A DNA stretch of 64,000 bases from Lytechinus variegatus (GCF_018143015.1 NC_054751.1:15113292-15177291); one strand, 5' to 3'. Counted from the stretch's first letter, positions 1-11,926 are shown. Made by a program: numbers and translations. Notes: generated from the sequence alone by a model not told the origin.

Positions 1-1703
1 CCTGGAATGTCACAAAGAACATCCTTGAAATCACCCAGGAGTGACTCAAGCTCTGCCTGCTCAGTAGCTGAAACATCTAACTTGGTTCCACAAGATACAG
101 GGATAGTATCCCTGCCCTCGTCGAGTTCATAATCTGGGTACTCTGGCTCTCCAGACTGCATTCCTAGCATAGGAAACTTTACAGGTTTTTCAACCCCGAA
201 ACTGGTTCCAAAGCATCCTTCGCCAAAATCCAATACCAATTTTACTGCATGAGCAAAATCCACTCCCAAAAGAACTGGAGCTGGCAACGTCTTGACTACC
301 TGAAATTTAACCTGCAAGGTACTAACTCCGAACTCTACTTCTGCACTTGTTACCCCATGTGGAGTCACGGTCATTTCTCCGAGAATTTTCAGAGTGGTAC
401 CCTCACTGCAAGGGGTCACAGGTAAAGACAACTTGTCACAGAGATCTGATGGCAGGAGCGAAACCGTAGACCCAGAGTCTACTAGCCCATATGTCTTAAC
501 ATGTGCTTCTGTCTCTCCTCTCAGAACAAGTTCCATCATGGGTAGTCCTTTCTTTGGGACATCTGACAAGTTAGGAGTTATTAACTCTTCTGGAGCTACA
601 AAGTTACAGTTGCCTGTTTCTGAACTATGTTGTATTGTGTTTGGTGCAGGTGTTTGTGTGTTGGGTGTGAAGGTGTATTTGGCAGACCTTACTGGGGGTG
701 GCATGGGGCAATCCACAATCCTATGTCCCAGCTGGCCACAGCGGTAACAATTCTGATTAAATGTCCCTCTGCGGTTAGGATTTGAGTTAGTATGACCTTG
801 GGAATAACTAGCAGTGTTTGGACGACTATCAGTCGTACCACCATGCTTCTTCCTGAAATTTGCCTCATCTCTGCGAGCTACTGAATTAGCTCGCCTATGC
901 AAGAGCAACTCATCTGCTGTGCGGGCTAAGGCAATGAGTGAGCATTCATTGCGCTCTCTAAGTTTCAGCCGTAATGTTTCATCAACCACAGTGCTCAAAA
1001 ACTGATCAATCATGATCAGATCAAAGCACCGTCTGACTTCAGGGTTGTGAAACGTAGAAGGCGTTACTTCCAGCCACCTGCAGAAGTTGTCCTGGAGACG
1101 GTTTGCATATTCCTCAAAGGTTTCTTCACCTTGTTTACTATCGGTTTTGAATTTAACTCTATAGGCTTCTGGGGTTAGCTGATACCTCCGTAGGATAACC
1201 TGTACAGCAGCATCATAATTTTCCTTTTCTGAATAGCTCAAGGAGTGAAAAGCCTGTTGGGCCTTCCCTGTCAAGTACGGTTCCAGCAGTTTAGCCCATT
1301 CATGTCTAGGCCTCTCTTCCGCTGTTGCCATACGTTCAAAAGTGTTGAGATAACATGATATATCATCATCTCCTGTTAGTCTGTGGAGCCCTGGTAACCT
1401 ATATTCTACCTTAGCCTGTGGACTTACAGTCATCTTCATCAGAGACTCGCATAGCTGCTTGGTCTCTTGGTAACGAGACACCTCCATCTCCTTCATCAAG
1501 CGAGCCAAATCTTCAGCACTCATACCTGTCTGACTGGGCTGAGCACTAGATGGAGTAGTCTCTTCAATCATCTGTGGTAACTGACTTAAGCAATTGATTC
1601 TTTCTTCTTTTGTTTTTACTTTAATCACATCAATATGATTCAACTCACACAACCTCCCAATGTATTCTGCAGTAAAGTGATTCAAATATGTACTTCGATC
1701 CAT
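1..1703 (-). CDS. Gag-protease polyprotein of the gypsy-type element (partial, open at edge)
   Basis: The frame starts at 1703 and is open for about 567 codons to the window edge. The gag part is Glu/Lys-rich and helical. A CCHC zinc knuckle (CYRCGQLGHRIVDC) lies near 695-750. Downstream, a retropepsin-like active-site motif LVDSGSTVSLLP lies near 440-495. Gag assembles the particle and binds RNA; the protease matures the polyprotein. Reverse transcriptase and integrase would follow beyond position 1. This is a virus-like fossil part, not a host gene. Confidence 0.8.
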   Translation of the reverse strand, partial: MDRSTYLNHFTAEYIGRLCELNHIDVIKVKTKEERINCLSQLPQMIEETTPSSAQPSQTGMSAEDLARLMKEMEVSRYQETKQLCESLMKMTVSPQAKVEYRLPGLHRLTGDDDISCYLNTFERMATAEERPRHEWAKLLEPYLTGKAQQAFHSLSYSEKENYDAAVQVILRRYQLTPEAYRVKFKTDSKQGEETFEEYANRLQDNFCRWLEVTPSTFHNPEVRRCFDLIMIDQFLSTVVDETLRLKLRERNECSLIALARTADELLLHRRANSVARRDEANFRKKHGGTTDSRPNTASYSQGHTNSNPNRRGTFNQNCYRCGQLGHRIVDCPMPPPVRSAKYTFTPNTQTPAPNTIQHSSETGNCNFVAPEELITPNLSDVPKKGLPMMELVLRGETEAHVKTYGLVDSGSTVSLLPSDLCDKLSLPVTPCSEGTTLKILGEMTVTPHGVTSAEVEFGVSTLQVKFQVVKTLPAPVLLGVDFAHAVKLVLDFGEGCFGTSFGVEKPVKFPMLGMQSGEPEYPDYELDEGRDTIPVSCGTKLDVSATEQAELESLLGDFKDVLCDIP

Positions 1704-2838
1704 GGTAAGAATGTAGCAAAACCCAATATTCAATGTTAAATTGAATAATATATTTTTTTTTATTTTATTTTGTTGTTGGTTATGTCTCAAATAAATCTTT
1801 TACTGTTTATGCATTACTCCATGTGTTTATATTTAAGATTATCTATAAGATCCAGAGTGAAGAGTTTGTTGGTGTGTCTTTATTTACCTGTATTTATTTA
1901 TTTATTTATTATTATTTTTTTTTTTTTTTTTTTTTTTATTTATTTATTTTTTTTTTTTTTTTTTTTTTATTTGTTTACTTATTCATGTGTTCGATTTGAC
2001 TGATTAGTCTTATTTATTTAGTTTAATTTATGCGTAAGTCTCAAGTATTAGTAATAAATGTTTATATTTCAAAATCTTTTGTACTAAGAGTCTGTTTCTT
2101 TCCTTATTCAATTCTTTTAACCTGTTTATTTTCCCTATCCATTAATTGTGTAATAGATGTTAGATCTGTTACTAGGCCCTATAACCCAGGATTTGCTTGA
2201 TTTGTATATCCAGAGCAAGTTACACTTGTTATTTACTTTGTTTACTCACTTCAGTTTTCACTCACTGAATTATATTCTAATTAACATAAAACATAACAAA
2301 TTATTGACCGTCTAACAACAGACCTATCGTTCAGTCACCTAATTTGGCGGCGCAGAAAAACAAAGGGGAAAGAACAAAAGGGAAGAAAGAATAAGAAAAG
2401 GTCAACGGTCTGGAGAACTTTCAACAAGAAGTGAGGAGCTAGAAAAATGAGAGTGAATGATTGAGATTATACTTTGCTAATTTATTTTACTTTATGTAAC
2501 TAGGTTGGTTGACTTAACTTAAGATCTAGATTCAGATTCTAGAATGACTGGCACAATTTCAAACTTAATTTCACACTCATGAGTCAATTGGAAATAGCAC
2601 AGCAAAGACTGAAAGAGTAATGATATGATCATTCATAGACAACACTAACCTTGAGTGTGTATGGCTATACACACATGTATGTGCATGAATAGTAGTGATA
2701 CAGTCACATATATCTGCACACACACTACTGTACTGTGTACTGTCAGTGCAGCACCAGGGACTACACAAATCACAATGCAATGAACCATCAAACAATCAAA
2801 AAACAATCCATAAAAATCTTCCTTGTCCAGTAACATCC
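1704..2838 (-). other. Untranslated leader of the gypsy-type element
   Basis: The stretch lies between the primer binding site and the gag start and holds no convincing coding sequence. It is AT-rich and includes a long poly-T run (about 1915-1970 on the plus strand). A short palindromic ACACAC/GTGTGT-rich stretch sits near 2650-2740. Confidence 0.5.
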
Positions 2839-2859
2839 AATCCTGCTGACAACGCCAAA
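2839..2859 (-). promoter_or_regulatory. Candidate primer binding site of the LTR element
   Basis: On the minus strand the sequence TGGCGTTGTCAGCAGGATT follows the LTR end (…TTTCA) after two bases. This matches the usual LTR-CA / TGG… arrangement in gypsy-type elements. The priming tRNA was not identified. Confidence 0.55.
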
Positions 2860-3016
2860 TGAAAGGGGTAGAATACCTGAACAAGAACCAGACTTCAGAC
2901 AGGATAGTTTTAGAGTCACACAACATTAAAAGGCTTTATTCTGTAGATAACTCATAACCAAGACCATAGCTTTAGCAGCTTTCCCAAAAGTCGCACTCCC
3001 CTCCCTTACATGTATC
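2860..3016 (-). repeat. LTR, first piece (3' portion on minus strand)
   Basis: On the minus strand it ends in CA next to the primer site. An AATAAA polyadenylation signal lies at about 2936-2941. The sequence stops at 3016, where the P-superfamily element is inserted. The other piece lies beyond 18408. Confidence 0.55.
3009..3016 (+). repeat. Candidate 8-bp target-site duplication, left copy
   Basis: CATGTATC here is repeated exactly at 18408-18415, directly outside the right terminal inverted repeat. P-superfamily elements make 8-bp duplications. Four extra bases (TGAT) separate the left copy from the perfect terminal repeat. CATGTA words are frequent in this genome, so chance is not excluded. 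Confidence 0.6.
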
Positions 3017-3020
3017 TGAT

Positions 3021-3054
3021 CATGGACCTACCACTCTGACTGGACATTCATCGA
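3021..3054 (+). repeat. Left terminal inverted repeat of the P-superfamily element
   Basis: These 34 bases are the exact reverse complement of 18374-18407. The outer end reads CATGGACCTACCACTCTGAC and the inner end reads CATTCATCGA. Confidence 0.9.
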
Positions 3055-6000
3055 AACGAATTGATGACCTCCAGCTGTTTATCCCCCACCGAGCTAGCTG
3101 ATAACGTTTTACTTTTCTATCGCACACTTTTACGACCGATCACAGCTGGACATTGGCCTAGAGAGCCTTCATAGTCGCCGACAAATTCTGGCCCTCTTTC
3201 GGTGAAAGCCAAGACATCGCCGCTCTTCCAGTCTCTCTCTCTCTTCCTCTCTCCCTCTGAAAAATCCCTTCCTACAATGCAACACGATGTTTATTTCCGC
3301 TTCCTTTTCGATTTACCTGCGAATTTTGAAGACGATTTCATAATCTACATTCTTGCGAAAATCCGATAAAATTTGGACAATCCGTTGGATTTTACGGCAA
3401 TTTGGAAAGTCAATATTCCAAGAAAGGTATGTATGATGTTCTCTTCCCAAAGTATCGAAAGATTTCATTTTTTAGTGATGTTTCTCCACATTTCTCCACC
3501 GTGAAAGTATTGTAGGCTTAAAGTTTATGAATCGTTCTTTACGATGGAGGTAATTAGATCTGTGTGAAATTGCGTGCAATTTATTTAGAAGCCGTTAAAA
3601 TCAGCCTTTACTTTTTGTTCATTTTCAATTTTTGGTGCTGGATTGCCGGGAATGTGCGATTCCGGTACAGATTCGTCGCGCGATCGCGATGATCTTGCGT
3701 GTGTGAGTGTGAGTGAGTGTGACTCTGTCTCTCTCAGTCACTCTCAGTCTGTTTATTCTCCAATATTATAGGTCTGGGCTAACTATTTTTTTTTATTTTG
3801 ACCTTATTATTGTTTTTCGCTGCTGGTGGAAAAGGTGGGGATGTGTGCAAAACTATCATATTGGAGTTTCCAGGGTTTTGATGCAATTTCAATTATTTCC
3901 TAAAAAACTAACAGTTAGGCCTACATATGGGACTACATCATGTGGCAGTGTAGCTGTAGGCTGCTACTGCTGCTGCTAAAGTGCTAGCACTGTACTAGCT
4001 AGCCACATTAACGTTAATACTATAAGCAAGTTGGGGGTCTATTCTTCATATTTGGATCACCTGCAAGGCTGCATTGTACTTCAAATGTAGTTTGTGCAGG
4101 CTCCACTCTAGCCAAGCGGCTTTTTGAGAGTAAAAACCATTATACTAATGTAGGATTACTCAGCAGTCTCAATGAAGCCAGGTCTTCTTTCTCATTGCCC
4201 CACACGACGGAAGCCAAAACCTGAAACTTTCACCCCCGAGAGATTCCTAGCCTTAAATCATGTACATGTACATGAGATAAAACTTCATTTCCGACATTTC
4301 TACGCTCTCGTTATTTTTTATCAAGAATTCATAAAAAAATAAGAAAAATATTGTGAAAAGACGGAAGAGACTTGCCCGATGTCTACGCCGCCATCTTGTT
4401 TCTTATTGTTTTTCGCCGTTACCCTACGTACGCGTCTGTAAGTGGCGAAGAACAATAGGAAACAAGATGGCGGCGCAAACATAGGGCAAGTCTCTTCTGT
4501 CTTTTCACAATATTTTTCTCATTTTTTTAATGAATTCTTGATAAAAAATAACAACGAGAGCGTAGAAATGTCGGAAATGAAGTTTTGTCTCATGTACATG
4601 ATTTAGGGCTAGATCTTTTAGAAGGAAAGAAATCTCGGGGGTGAAAGTTTCAGGTTTTGGCTTCCGTCTTGTGGGTTAATGAGAAAGAAGACCTGGCTTC
4701 ATTGAGAGTAATCCTTCGTTAGTAAATGATTTTTACTCTCAAGAAGCCGCCTTTCTACTCCACTATACTTCACTACCGCTACTACACTCCAACTACATGT
4801 ACCCAAACTTCGGGACAGTGAATTCGATGGGATATACCGAGTCACAATTGGGATGGAAACCATATTGATTCATTGTAAAAATTGAAGAAAAGAAAATAAA
4901 ACGAGAAAAATAAGTAATGTCTTACTCTACACCCGTATTTCACTCCATGTCCATCCTTCAGTTATCCTCAAAATTGGTGCTTTTGGGCTAGTATCAATTT
5001 TCTCAAACGTATTACGGCTGATTTCAAAACATCACATGCGTACTCACGGCTGATTTGAAAACATTGCATGAGATGGATCGTGAGAAATATGTGTGAGGAA
5101 ATAAATACTGGCCCAAAATCACCAACTTTGAGGATAACCGAAGGATGGACACTGAGTGAAATATGGGTGTAGACTGTAGAGTAAGATATTGTGTTATTTA
5201 TTTTTCTTGTTATATTTTTTTCTTTAATTTTTACAATAAACATGACTTCCATGTTCCATCCCACCTTTGTGACTGGGAATATCCGATTGAGTTCACCGTC
5301 CTAAAGTTCAGGTAGGTGGAGCAGAGTGAAGCGGTAGTGAAGTGGAGTGGAGCCTGTACGAACTTCGCCAGAGGTAGCGTTAAGGTTGAAAAAACTTTAA
5401 GCGTATCTATGTCAGAATTTCACGCACCATTGTACAAAATCCACAGATATTGTTTAAATCTTTTTACCTTTTGGTTAAACTAGATTCTCTAGTCTAGAAT
5501 ATAATTAAATAAAAAATAGAGATCTAGAAAAGTAGAATCTATTATTTTCAAGATTTCTGCCCTGTCCCCTGCCTCTGTTGGTATTGAGAGCATTATAAGG
5601 CCGTTGAACCAAAATATAACACCAAGCTGGGCTCAGAGGAACGATACCGATTGCGTTATCAATTACTTTTTTTTACTCTGGTATTTGTGAATCACATCTC
5701 ATCTGGTACGATGCAGTGTCTTTGAATAATATTATAGGAAGTGAATAATGTATAAGAATTATCACAAATGGGATCTTTAAATCATCAAAGCACCTTGAGG
5801 CCCAAATTCATACTTCTGAACTCTTATTTTTATTTTAAACCCTGATCTAAAGTTATAGATAGCCAATTGCGACAGGTTTAAAAAGTTAAACTTTCCTGCT
5901 CATTTGACACTCAAATCATTTTTAACTGTGTGAATAATTACTGCAATATTAGATGTAGTTCCCTTTAAAACATTAAAATGAAGTAAAATAAATATTGGGA

Positions 6001-6185
6001 ACATAATTTATGCCAAAAAATAGAATTTTTTGGGCTTGGCATGATTTTAATACAGAGCTGAGCCCATGGCCTAATTCAAACAGGGCTCCAAAATATGGGT
6101 TGTAGTAGGCCTATTTAAGGCAATCCAGCTACATGTACATGTAGCCCTTATGTATTTCATTCTGTTTTCAATTTACTTTTAACAG
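3055..6185 (+). other. 5' non-coding region of the transposase gene: probable UTR exon and intron
   Basis: A good donor (AAAG|GTATGT) lies at 3426/3427. A good acceptor (TTTTAACAG|GTACC) lies at 6185/6186, 22 bases before the ATG. A non-coding first exon ending at 3426 and a 2.8-kb 5'-UTR intron are therefore likely. A TC-rich stretch at 3230-3260 may be the promoter region. The intron carries the double foldback repeat listed separately; I see no other coding signal. Confidence 0.5.
4090..5363. repeat. Double foldback (MITE-like) repeat in the transposase 5' intron
   Basis: Two large imperfect palindromes lie side by side. The first has arms about 4130-4425 and 4435-4745, centred near 4430 on CCTACGTACGCG. 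The second has arms about 4760-5040 and 5045-5350. An outer inverted repeat, TGTGCAGGCTCCACTC at the left and its complement near 5340-5357, encloses both. It is non-coding. Confidence 0.75.
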
Positions 6186-6207
6186 GTACCCCCTGAACGG
6201 AGTTGAG

Positions 6208-9200
6208 ATGGCAAGTCATAGAGACTTGCTGCGGGAGTTGTGTCGCCTGTGTGGGAATAAGAGGGCAGTTGAAGCAGGACGGACACCAATTGCAAAAGAT
6301 GCCTATGAGAAGACCATCAGACAAGCTCTGTCAATACAAACAAAGGATGAAGACGATGACATATTCCCACCATTTATTTGCATTCTATGTGAAAGGAAAT
6401 TGGCAAGGTTCAAGTCTTTGCAACGGAAAAAGAAAGCTTGCACAGTCAACATCATCCTGAAGGAATACAAAGAACACAATGGTGAATGTGAAATTTGCAA
6501 GAATGGAATCCTGCCAATTGATGATATATTTGAAGCTGGGAAAAAGGCGGCTGAGGAACATGGACTTTCTTCCAGTAGGCAGCATGATAGGATGTTGTTC
6601 TTTTCTATCGTAGTACAGGGCAAGAAGATCAGCGTCCCTAAGAGCACAACCATTTACAATGATGGCACCTGGGATGTAACGGTTGTTGGGAAGGACCTTA
6701 GCAGTTGGGCAAGCAGCATTCCTAAGATACTGAACACCAAAGTCATCGTGGAGCTGGTCAGCATGGTAGCCAGTGCGAAGATCTGCCAAGGCAATGCTGA
6801 TTATGTAGAATATGTCAGGAAACATACCTTCAGAAACTATACCATTGACTCCCACCTTTCTGAGGAAACAGTGCGCCATATTGCTTGCAAGGGCCTTGTT
6901 GTTGATGGAGACAGATGTAGTGTGTGTAAAACGACGAGAAGTGATCTTAATTCAATGCAAAATAGGAAAAAAGAATCCACACCAATGAAATCCAGAGTCT
7001 CATCGCACACCAGGTTGAACACGCTCACGAAAAAACAATTGATATTCAGGGCCAAAGAGATCCAGAAGAACAGGAAAAACCTCAAACTCAAACACAATAG
7101 ATTGCAGGAGAAGGTGCGGACCATTTTTCAAAAAGAAAGTGTGGAGATGGCTCATCAAAAGAACGCTGACATTGAAACAATTGTCGACAATGCTGCTGAG
7201 GAAATACAGGATAATTTGAAAGATAATTCACCACAGAAGTTGCTATGGGAGGAGCAACTGAAGGCACGGAAAATGAAGGATAGACGGAGCATCAGATGGC
7301 ACCCCTCCATCATTAGATGGGCTATTGCCATCCACAGCAAGTCCCCAGCAAGCTATAAGCTAATTAAGGATAGTGGACTTTTGATGTTGCCAGCTGTTGG
7401 GACTTTGCATAAATACACCCACTATACAGATGCAAAAACTGGTGTCCACCAAGATGTGATTGACCAATTTGTCAGTGGAATAAAGTTCAGTAATGATAGC
7501 CAGAGGAACGTATCCCTGCTTTGCGACGAAATGAAAATACATTCCGGAGTGGTCTACTCTGCATCCACTGGATCTCTCCTCGGATTTGTGGATGTGGGGT
7601 CGATAAACAACGAACTCAGGGCATTCGAGAACAAAATGGAAAGTAATAATGAATTGGCAAGTCATGCCTTTATGATAATGGTGCGCTGCATATTCCTCTC
7701 CCACAAACAAGCAGTTGCTTTGTTTCCCACATCAAGTTTGAGAAGCGGGGACCTATACGACTGCATACTCCAAACAGTGTCAGCCGTTGAAACAGCTGGA
7801 TTGAAAGTTCGAGCAATAGTGTCTGATGGTGCCACATGCAACCGTAAATTTTATAAACTTTGCATGCAATCCACTGGAAATTTTTCAGTTAACCCCTTCG
7901 ATGAAGAGAGGAAAATATACTTCTTTTGTGACGTCCCACATCTCCTCAAGACAGCGAGAAATAATTTGGAGAATGCAGGATTCAACAGGAAGAGCAGGAA
8001 CTTACAGGTGAGTTTGTTTTACTTGTCTTCCTTATTTGTGCATTTTTACAGTTCTTTTCTTCACTTTCATCTTTGACCCATGAACTTAAGCCTACCTCAT
8101 ATCGACAATCGATTTTCAGAATTTTGTATAAATAGGTAATTTTTTAACAGTGTCATTTTCGATAAATTATTTGGATTTGATACCAAAATCTTGAAAAGTA
8201 TTCTACAAAAACGATGCGAAATGAAGCCCACACTTGCAGGATCTTTTTGGTCACATCACTAAATCCCATTTTTTATTCATGTTGTGATGCCTACACACAA
8301 AAAGTTGTGTATAAAAAGATGTATGTTAAGATAATTACCGGTACACTGTACAGCTTGTTCATGGAACACAAAATTGCACCTCACCACAATCATAACAGCA
8401 TGAGTTACATGTACATGTACTTTGTTATTTGTGGAAAACAAATTGATTTAAGCCCGTTGTTATTTCTCTATCCCCATTCAGTTTGGTGACAAGCACATAA
8501 GATGGACGCATCTTGTGAGACTCTTTGAGTGGGATTCTGGCTCCGATTTGCGTTTGCTACCGAAGCTATCTCCAGAACATCTCTATTTGACGCCATCCCT
8601 GCGAATGAGAGTCAAATTGGCTGCTCAGGTGAGTTTGATGTTCATTTTTTTTCTCTCTCTCTCTTCATGTTTGAATATCTGTAATGATCTTTTGATGTTG
8701 TACCCATTGCAGGGTCCGTGAAACAGTTTTGAAGGGGGGGGGGGGGAGGGGCTGACCTTGCAAAAAAAATCACAATCGGATGGTCATTTCTATGTTGTAC
8801 ATGGGTTTTAACAAAGTGGGGGTAGCTGAAGCCCCTGCATTGCTATCCACACTATGGTAACCTCAATATTCTGCAATCACAAAAAGACAAATTAACTGCA
8901 AAGGTGTACTTTATGTATTGAACTTATTTAACACATACAAATGCATGAATGGGACTACACCTGAATGATTTCCCCCATAGACAGCTATTTTGGTTACCTG
9001 TAGGCCTCCATTTAGACTGCATTTCAATTTCCGATCGTATTAATAAAACATTTCTGGGGGTGTTTCAAAAGGTTCAAGTATGACTCGATGCTGACACTTG
9101 TATTGATTAATACGCAGTACTGCATGATGCGCACTCTTGGGATGATTTGACTAATGTGATCATGCCTTTTATAATATACACTGCTAGGCATTTAATTGCA

Positions 9201-10835
9201 ACTCTACTTAATTTTGATGAAACACCTGGTCTTTTGTGTCATCCATCTACGGCACTAGATTTTTTTGCCAGAACTTGGCACATTGCACTGCTCATTACTT
9301 TACACATCGCATCTAGCCCTTTTCTAGCTGATGCACGATCTTGTAAAAGATGAGAAAGTTTACAAAATATATTTTAGCCTTTTCCAGCCTGTCTATCTTG
9401 AGAATCAGATATGTGTAAGTTTGAATTCAATGACAGAAAAAATAACAATTTCCTCTTGAAATTGTCTCTTTTAGGTACTCAGCAAATCAGTTTCTAATGC
9501 CTTTCGCGTCATGAGCCAAGAAACTGGGGATACCTCTACAGAAGGTACCAGGGAGTTTGTCGAGATGTTTGACAAATTCTTTGATTGTCTGAATGTGACG
9601 ACCAAGTCAGAGGGTGAACGCAAGCGAAATGTCAACCTTCTACCCTACCGTGACGTAAATGATGAGCGATTTGAGGTAAATCTATTTTCCATTACGATAT
9701 CAAATTATGTTTAATGTGGACCTATTGTTTTATAGTAGTACAGTTTACAGAGGTTTCAACACTTTCAGCTGTAATTGTGCTTTTAAAAATAAAAAATTCT
9801 TGATTTCATTTTACGTGAAGCTGTTATGTGTTTGAAATACCTGTAGAAATCTGTGAATTTCTTACATTCAGTAAAAAAAACAACGAAGAACAAATATCAG
9901 TAAAAAGTAACATGTAGCACATAACATGATATGTTTATATGGCTGATATTAGAAAAATAAAATAAAGGGGGTTTATCAAGTTTTGTAGGGAAGGGTATGT
10001 GTATTTCTTACCCATGTTATTTCAATGAATTTCTTTTTTGTTAACAGTGGCTCAAGGATGTCTTTTTGAAGTACATCTCTGATTGGGAAGAGAGCATTGC
10101 CAGCACACCAAACCTGAAAGCAATCGAGAGGGAGCGAAGGTGTATCAGCAAAGAGACAAGGGATGGACTTAGAATTACTGGTAAGTTTGTAATTTTTCTA
10201 AAGCAGCAGAAGGCTATTGTCAAAAAAATTGCTTCCTTCTGGTAGTCTGGTCAGAATACCTTGTTTCTTTGTCTTTCTGTACTTGAAAAGTGATCTAGCT
10301 TATAAAATAAGTCTTATTAAGATTTCACATTTTTCTCTTGAGTAAATGAATGATTTTGTTTTGAGCATACATGTAATTTAATCATTTTTTTATGTAAGCA
10401 ATACAGCTGATGTGTACCGGTATGCCACATGCATGTGTATTTGGCATAACTAGTATTGAGACCAGTTATTATGTACATTTTGTTGCTGTTCTTTACACAA
10501 TTGTTTATTTTAAATTCCTTGTATTATCTATTTCATTTTTTTTCTTCTCAGTTAATTCTTTTGTGGCGCTAACCAAGGAGTTACTAGTTGAAGATGGTGT
10601 GGAATATGTTCTGTCTGAAAAGTTCAGCCAAGACCCAATTGAAGAGTACTTTTCCAAGCAGCGTCACGCAGGTGGTTCAGGTGATAATCCAGGAATTGAC
10701 CAAGTTGCGAACAACATGTTAACCTTTCAGGTTGCGGGTGCAGCGGTTGTTGCCTCTAAGTATGGCAATGTGACAAAAAGACTTGCTAATGATGACATTG
10801 ATCAACTCCCTCTTCCAAAGAAAAAGAAGAAATGA
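6208..10835 (+). CDS. P-superfamily transposase with RAG1-N-terminus-like zinc module, five coding exons
   Basis: The predicted exons are 6208-8007, 8482-8628, 9475-9675, 10048-10180 and 10552-10835. All have GT-AG borders and compatible phases, giving 854 aa without a break. Residues 12-61 hold CRLCGN…CILC (C12, C15, C58, C61) in a context like the RAG1 N-terminal region or a ZAD finger. Further Cys pairs are C94/C97 and C237/C240, and a coiled coil spans about 275-312. The RNase H-like core shows CDEMKI (D440), VSDGA (D540) and FFCDVPHLLKTARNN (D575, H578). The late block SQDPIEEYFSKQR carries the likely third acid (E791) and is followed by GGSGDNPG; these match P/THAP9 transposases. The tail is PKKKKK, a likely nuclear signal. 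There is no THAP domain. The role is cut-and-paste transposition; the family call is firm and the catalytic acids are inferred. Confidence 0.88.
8700..8840 (+). repeat. G-rich dispersed repeat fragment in transposase intron 2
   Basis: A poly-G run followed by GCTGACCTTGC, AAAATCACAATCG and GGGGTAGCTGAAGCCCC recurs as a related copy at about 43895-44030. It is non-coding. Confidence 0.55.
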
Positions 10836-11521
10836 AGAGACTCAGACTCTGAACAATCATTTGGATGTTGAACTGTTTATATCGTTTCAGGATCCAGTGC
10901 TGTATCCTCATGATTACAGACTACATGTAGCTACATTAACTGTATAGTGTATACCATTTGATGTTGTTCCTTGTCAAAAAGTTTTACATCACAAACTGGT
11001 ATTATATCATGCTCTGTTTAGGAATGGAAGGACCTTTTTTCAAATTTTGTTGCACATATTGCACTTTAGTCTGAGAATGGACATATGATTTCAGAAATTG
11101 TGTTTGTTTTTTAATTGATTTCATTTTTAGAACTATAAAGAAATGCCTCGCTACAAATGCTTTTAGCATGCACCAAGAGAACTTACACCTGAAATCAGCA
11201 AACAATGATACTATTTCTTGCTCTCTTTTGCAAGAATAATAATAATTTATGATGTATTGACTTGCATTGCCACATTTTCATTCATCCGTCAGATTTTTCT
11301 TATAGTCATATTTGCTTATATTGGAAATAGTTCCAATGAAAGCTCGTTATATCTGCGTTTTAATGACAAAGTTTAATATATTTATTTTGTGTTATTGCTT
11401 TTAAAATCACTTGAATTAGCTGGTAGAATGCTATTTTTGGGTGAATTTTAACATTCTAACAAATACATGTATCTACAATTTTTAATTTGTTAATGGTATT
11501 GTTATTTTTGTCATAGCTTAA
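10836..11521 (+). other. 3' flank/UTR of the transposase gene
   Basis: The sequence is AT-rich with no coding signal. No strong AATAAA lies close to the stop codon; one occurs near 12028. The real 3' end is not determined. Confidence 0.35.
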
Positions 11522-11926
11522 AGGTAAATGCCAGTAGTGGTAACGATATCAAAATGAGATCGTACAGAATCCAGTGAAACGACCACGAAAGTGTCTGTTT
11601 GTATGAATAAGAAATATGTGCCAAAGGATTCTGGAAGAAATAGTGTTATTGCTGAGAAAATAGCAAATAAGCACAGGATTTGGGTCAAGCGTCGGGCCGA
11701 CATTCAAAGCAATAATAATACACTGTCCCATGTGCACTTACCTGTGTTGGTGATCTCCAGTGTGAACATTTTTCAGCATAGATTTCAAGATTTCAAAAAG
11801 TTCAGTTTATGTATTAAAAAAAACTACCAGATCTAGATCCTTAATGATATACTGACAATTAAGCCTGGATTTACAGACTTTCTCATGAAATCAGGGTTTA
11901 CTGCAACTACTGGCATTTCTCTGAAA
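11522..11926. repeat. MITE-like repeat with short terminal inverted repeats
   Basis: AAATGCCAGTAGT near 11525 and ACTACTGGCATTT near 11911 are inverted. The internal AAGTGTCTGTTTGTATGAATAA segment has a related piece at about 15750-15850, so the family is dispersed within the same transposon. Confidence 0.6.

Larger units (their letters stand above)
1..3016 (-). mobile_element. Ty3/gypsy-type LTR retrotransposon, 5' portion (fossil, cut by window edge)
   Basis: Read on the minus strand, the order is LTR (from 2860 rightward), primer binding site, leader, then gag-protease running off the left edge. The rest of pol and the 3' LTR lie outside the window. The LTR is interrupted by the P-superfamily transposon at 3017-18407 and resumes at 18408. 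The visible gag-protease frame looks whole. Age cannot be estimated because only one LTR is present. Assignment to gypsy rather than another LTR group rests on the gag zinc knuckle, the protease motif and the primer site type. Confidence 0.75.

Noticed and set aside
2338-2360. Plus-strand TTTGGCGGCGCAG as a primer binding site
   Set aside because: The only gag in this region is on the minus strand, and a better-placed minus-strand primer site with an adjacent CA-ending LTR lies at 2839-2859.
3021-3054. Transposon terminus as a recombination-signal-like (RSS) sequence, given the RAG1-like module
   Set aside because: No CACAGTG heptamer, spacer or A-rich nonamer is present; the terminus reads CATGGACCTACCAC.
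4968-5264. 98-codon minus-strand frame
   Set aside because: It lies wholly within the palindromic repeat at 4090-5363.
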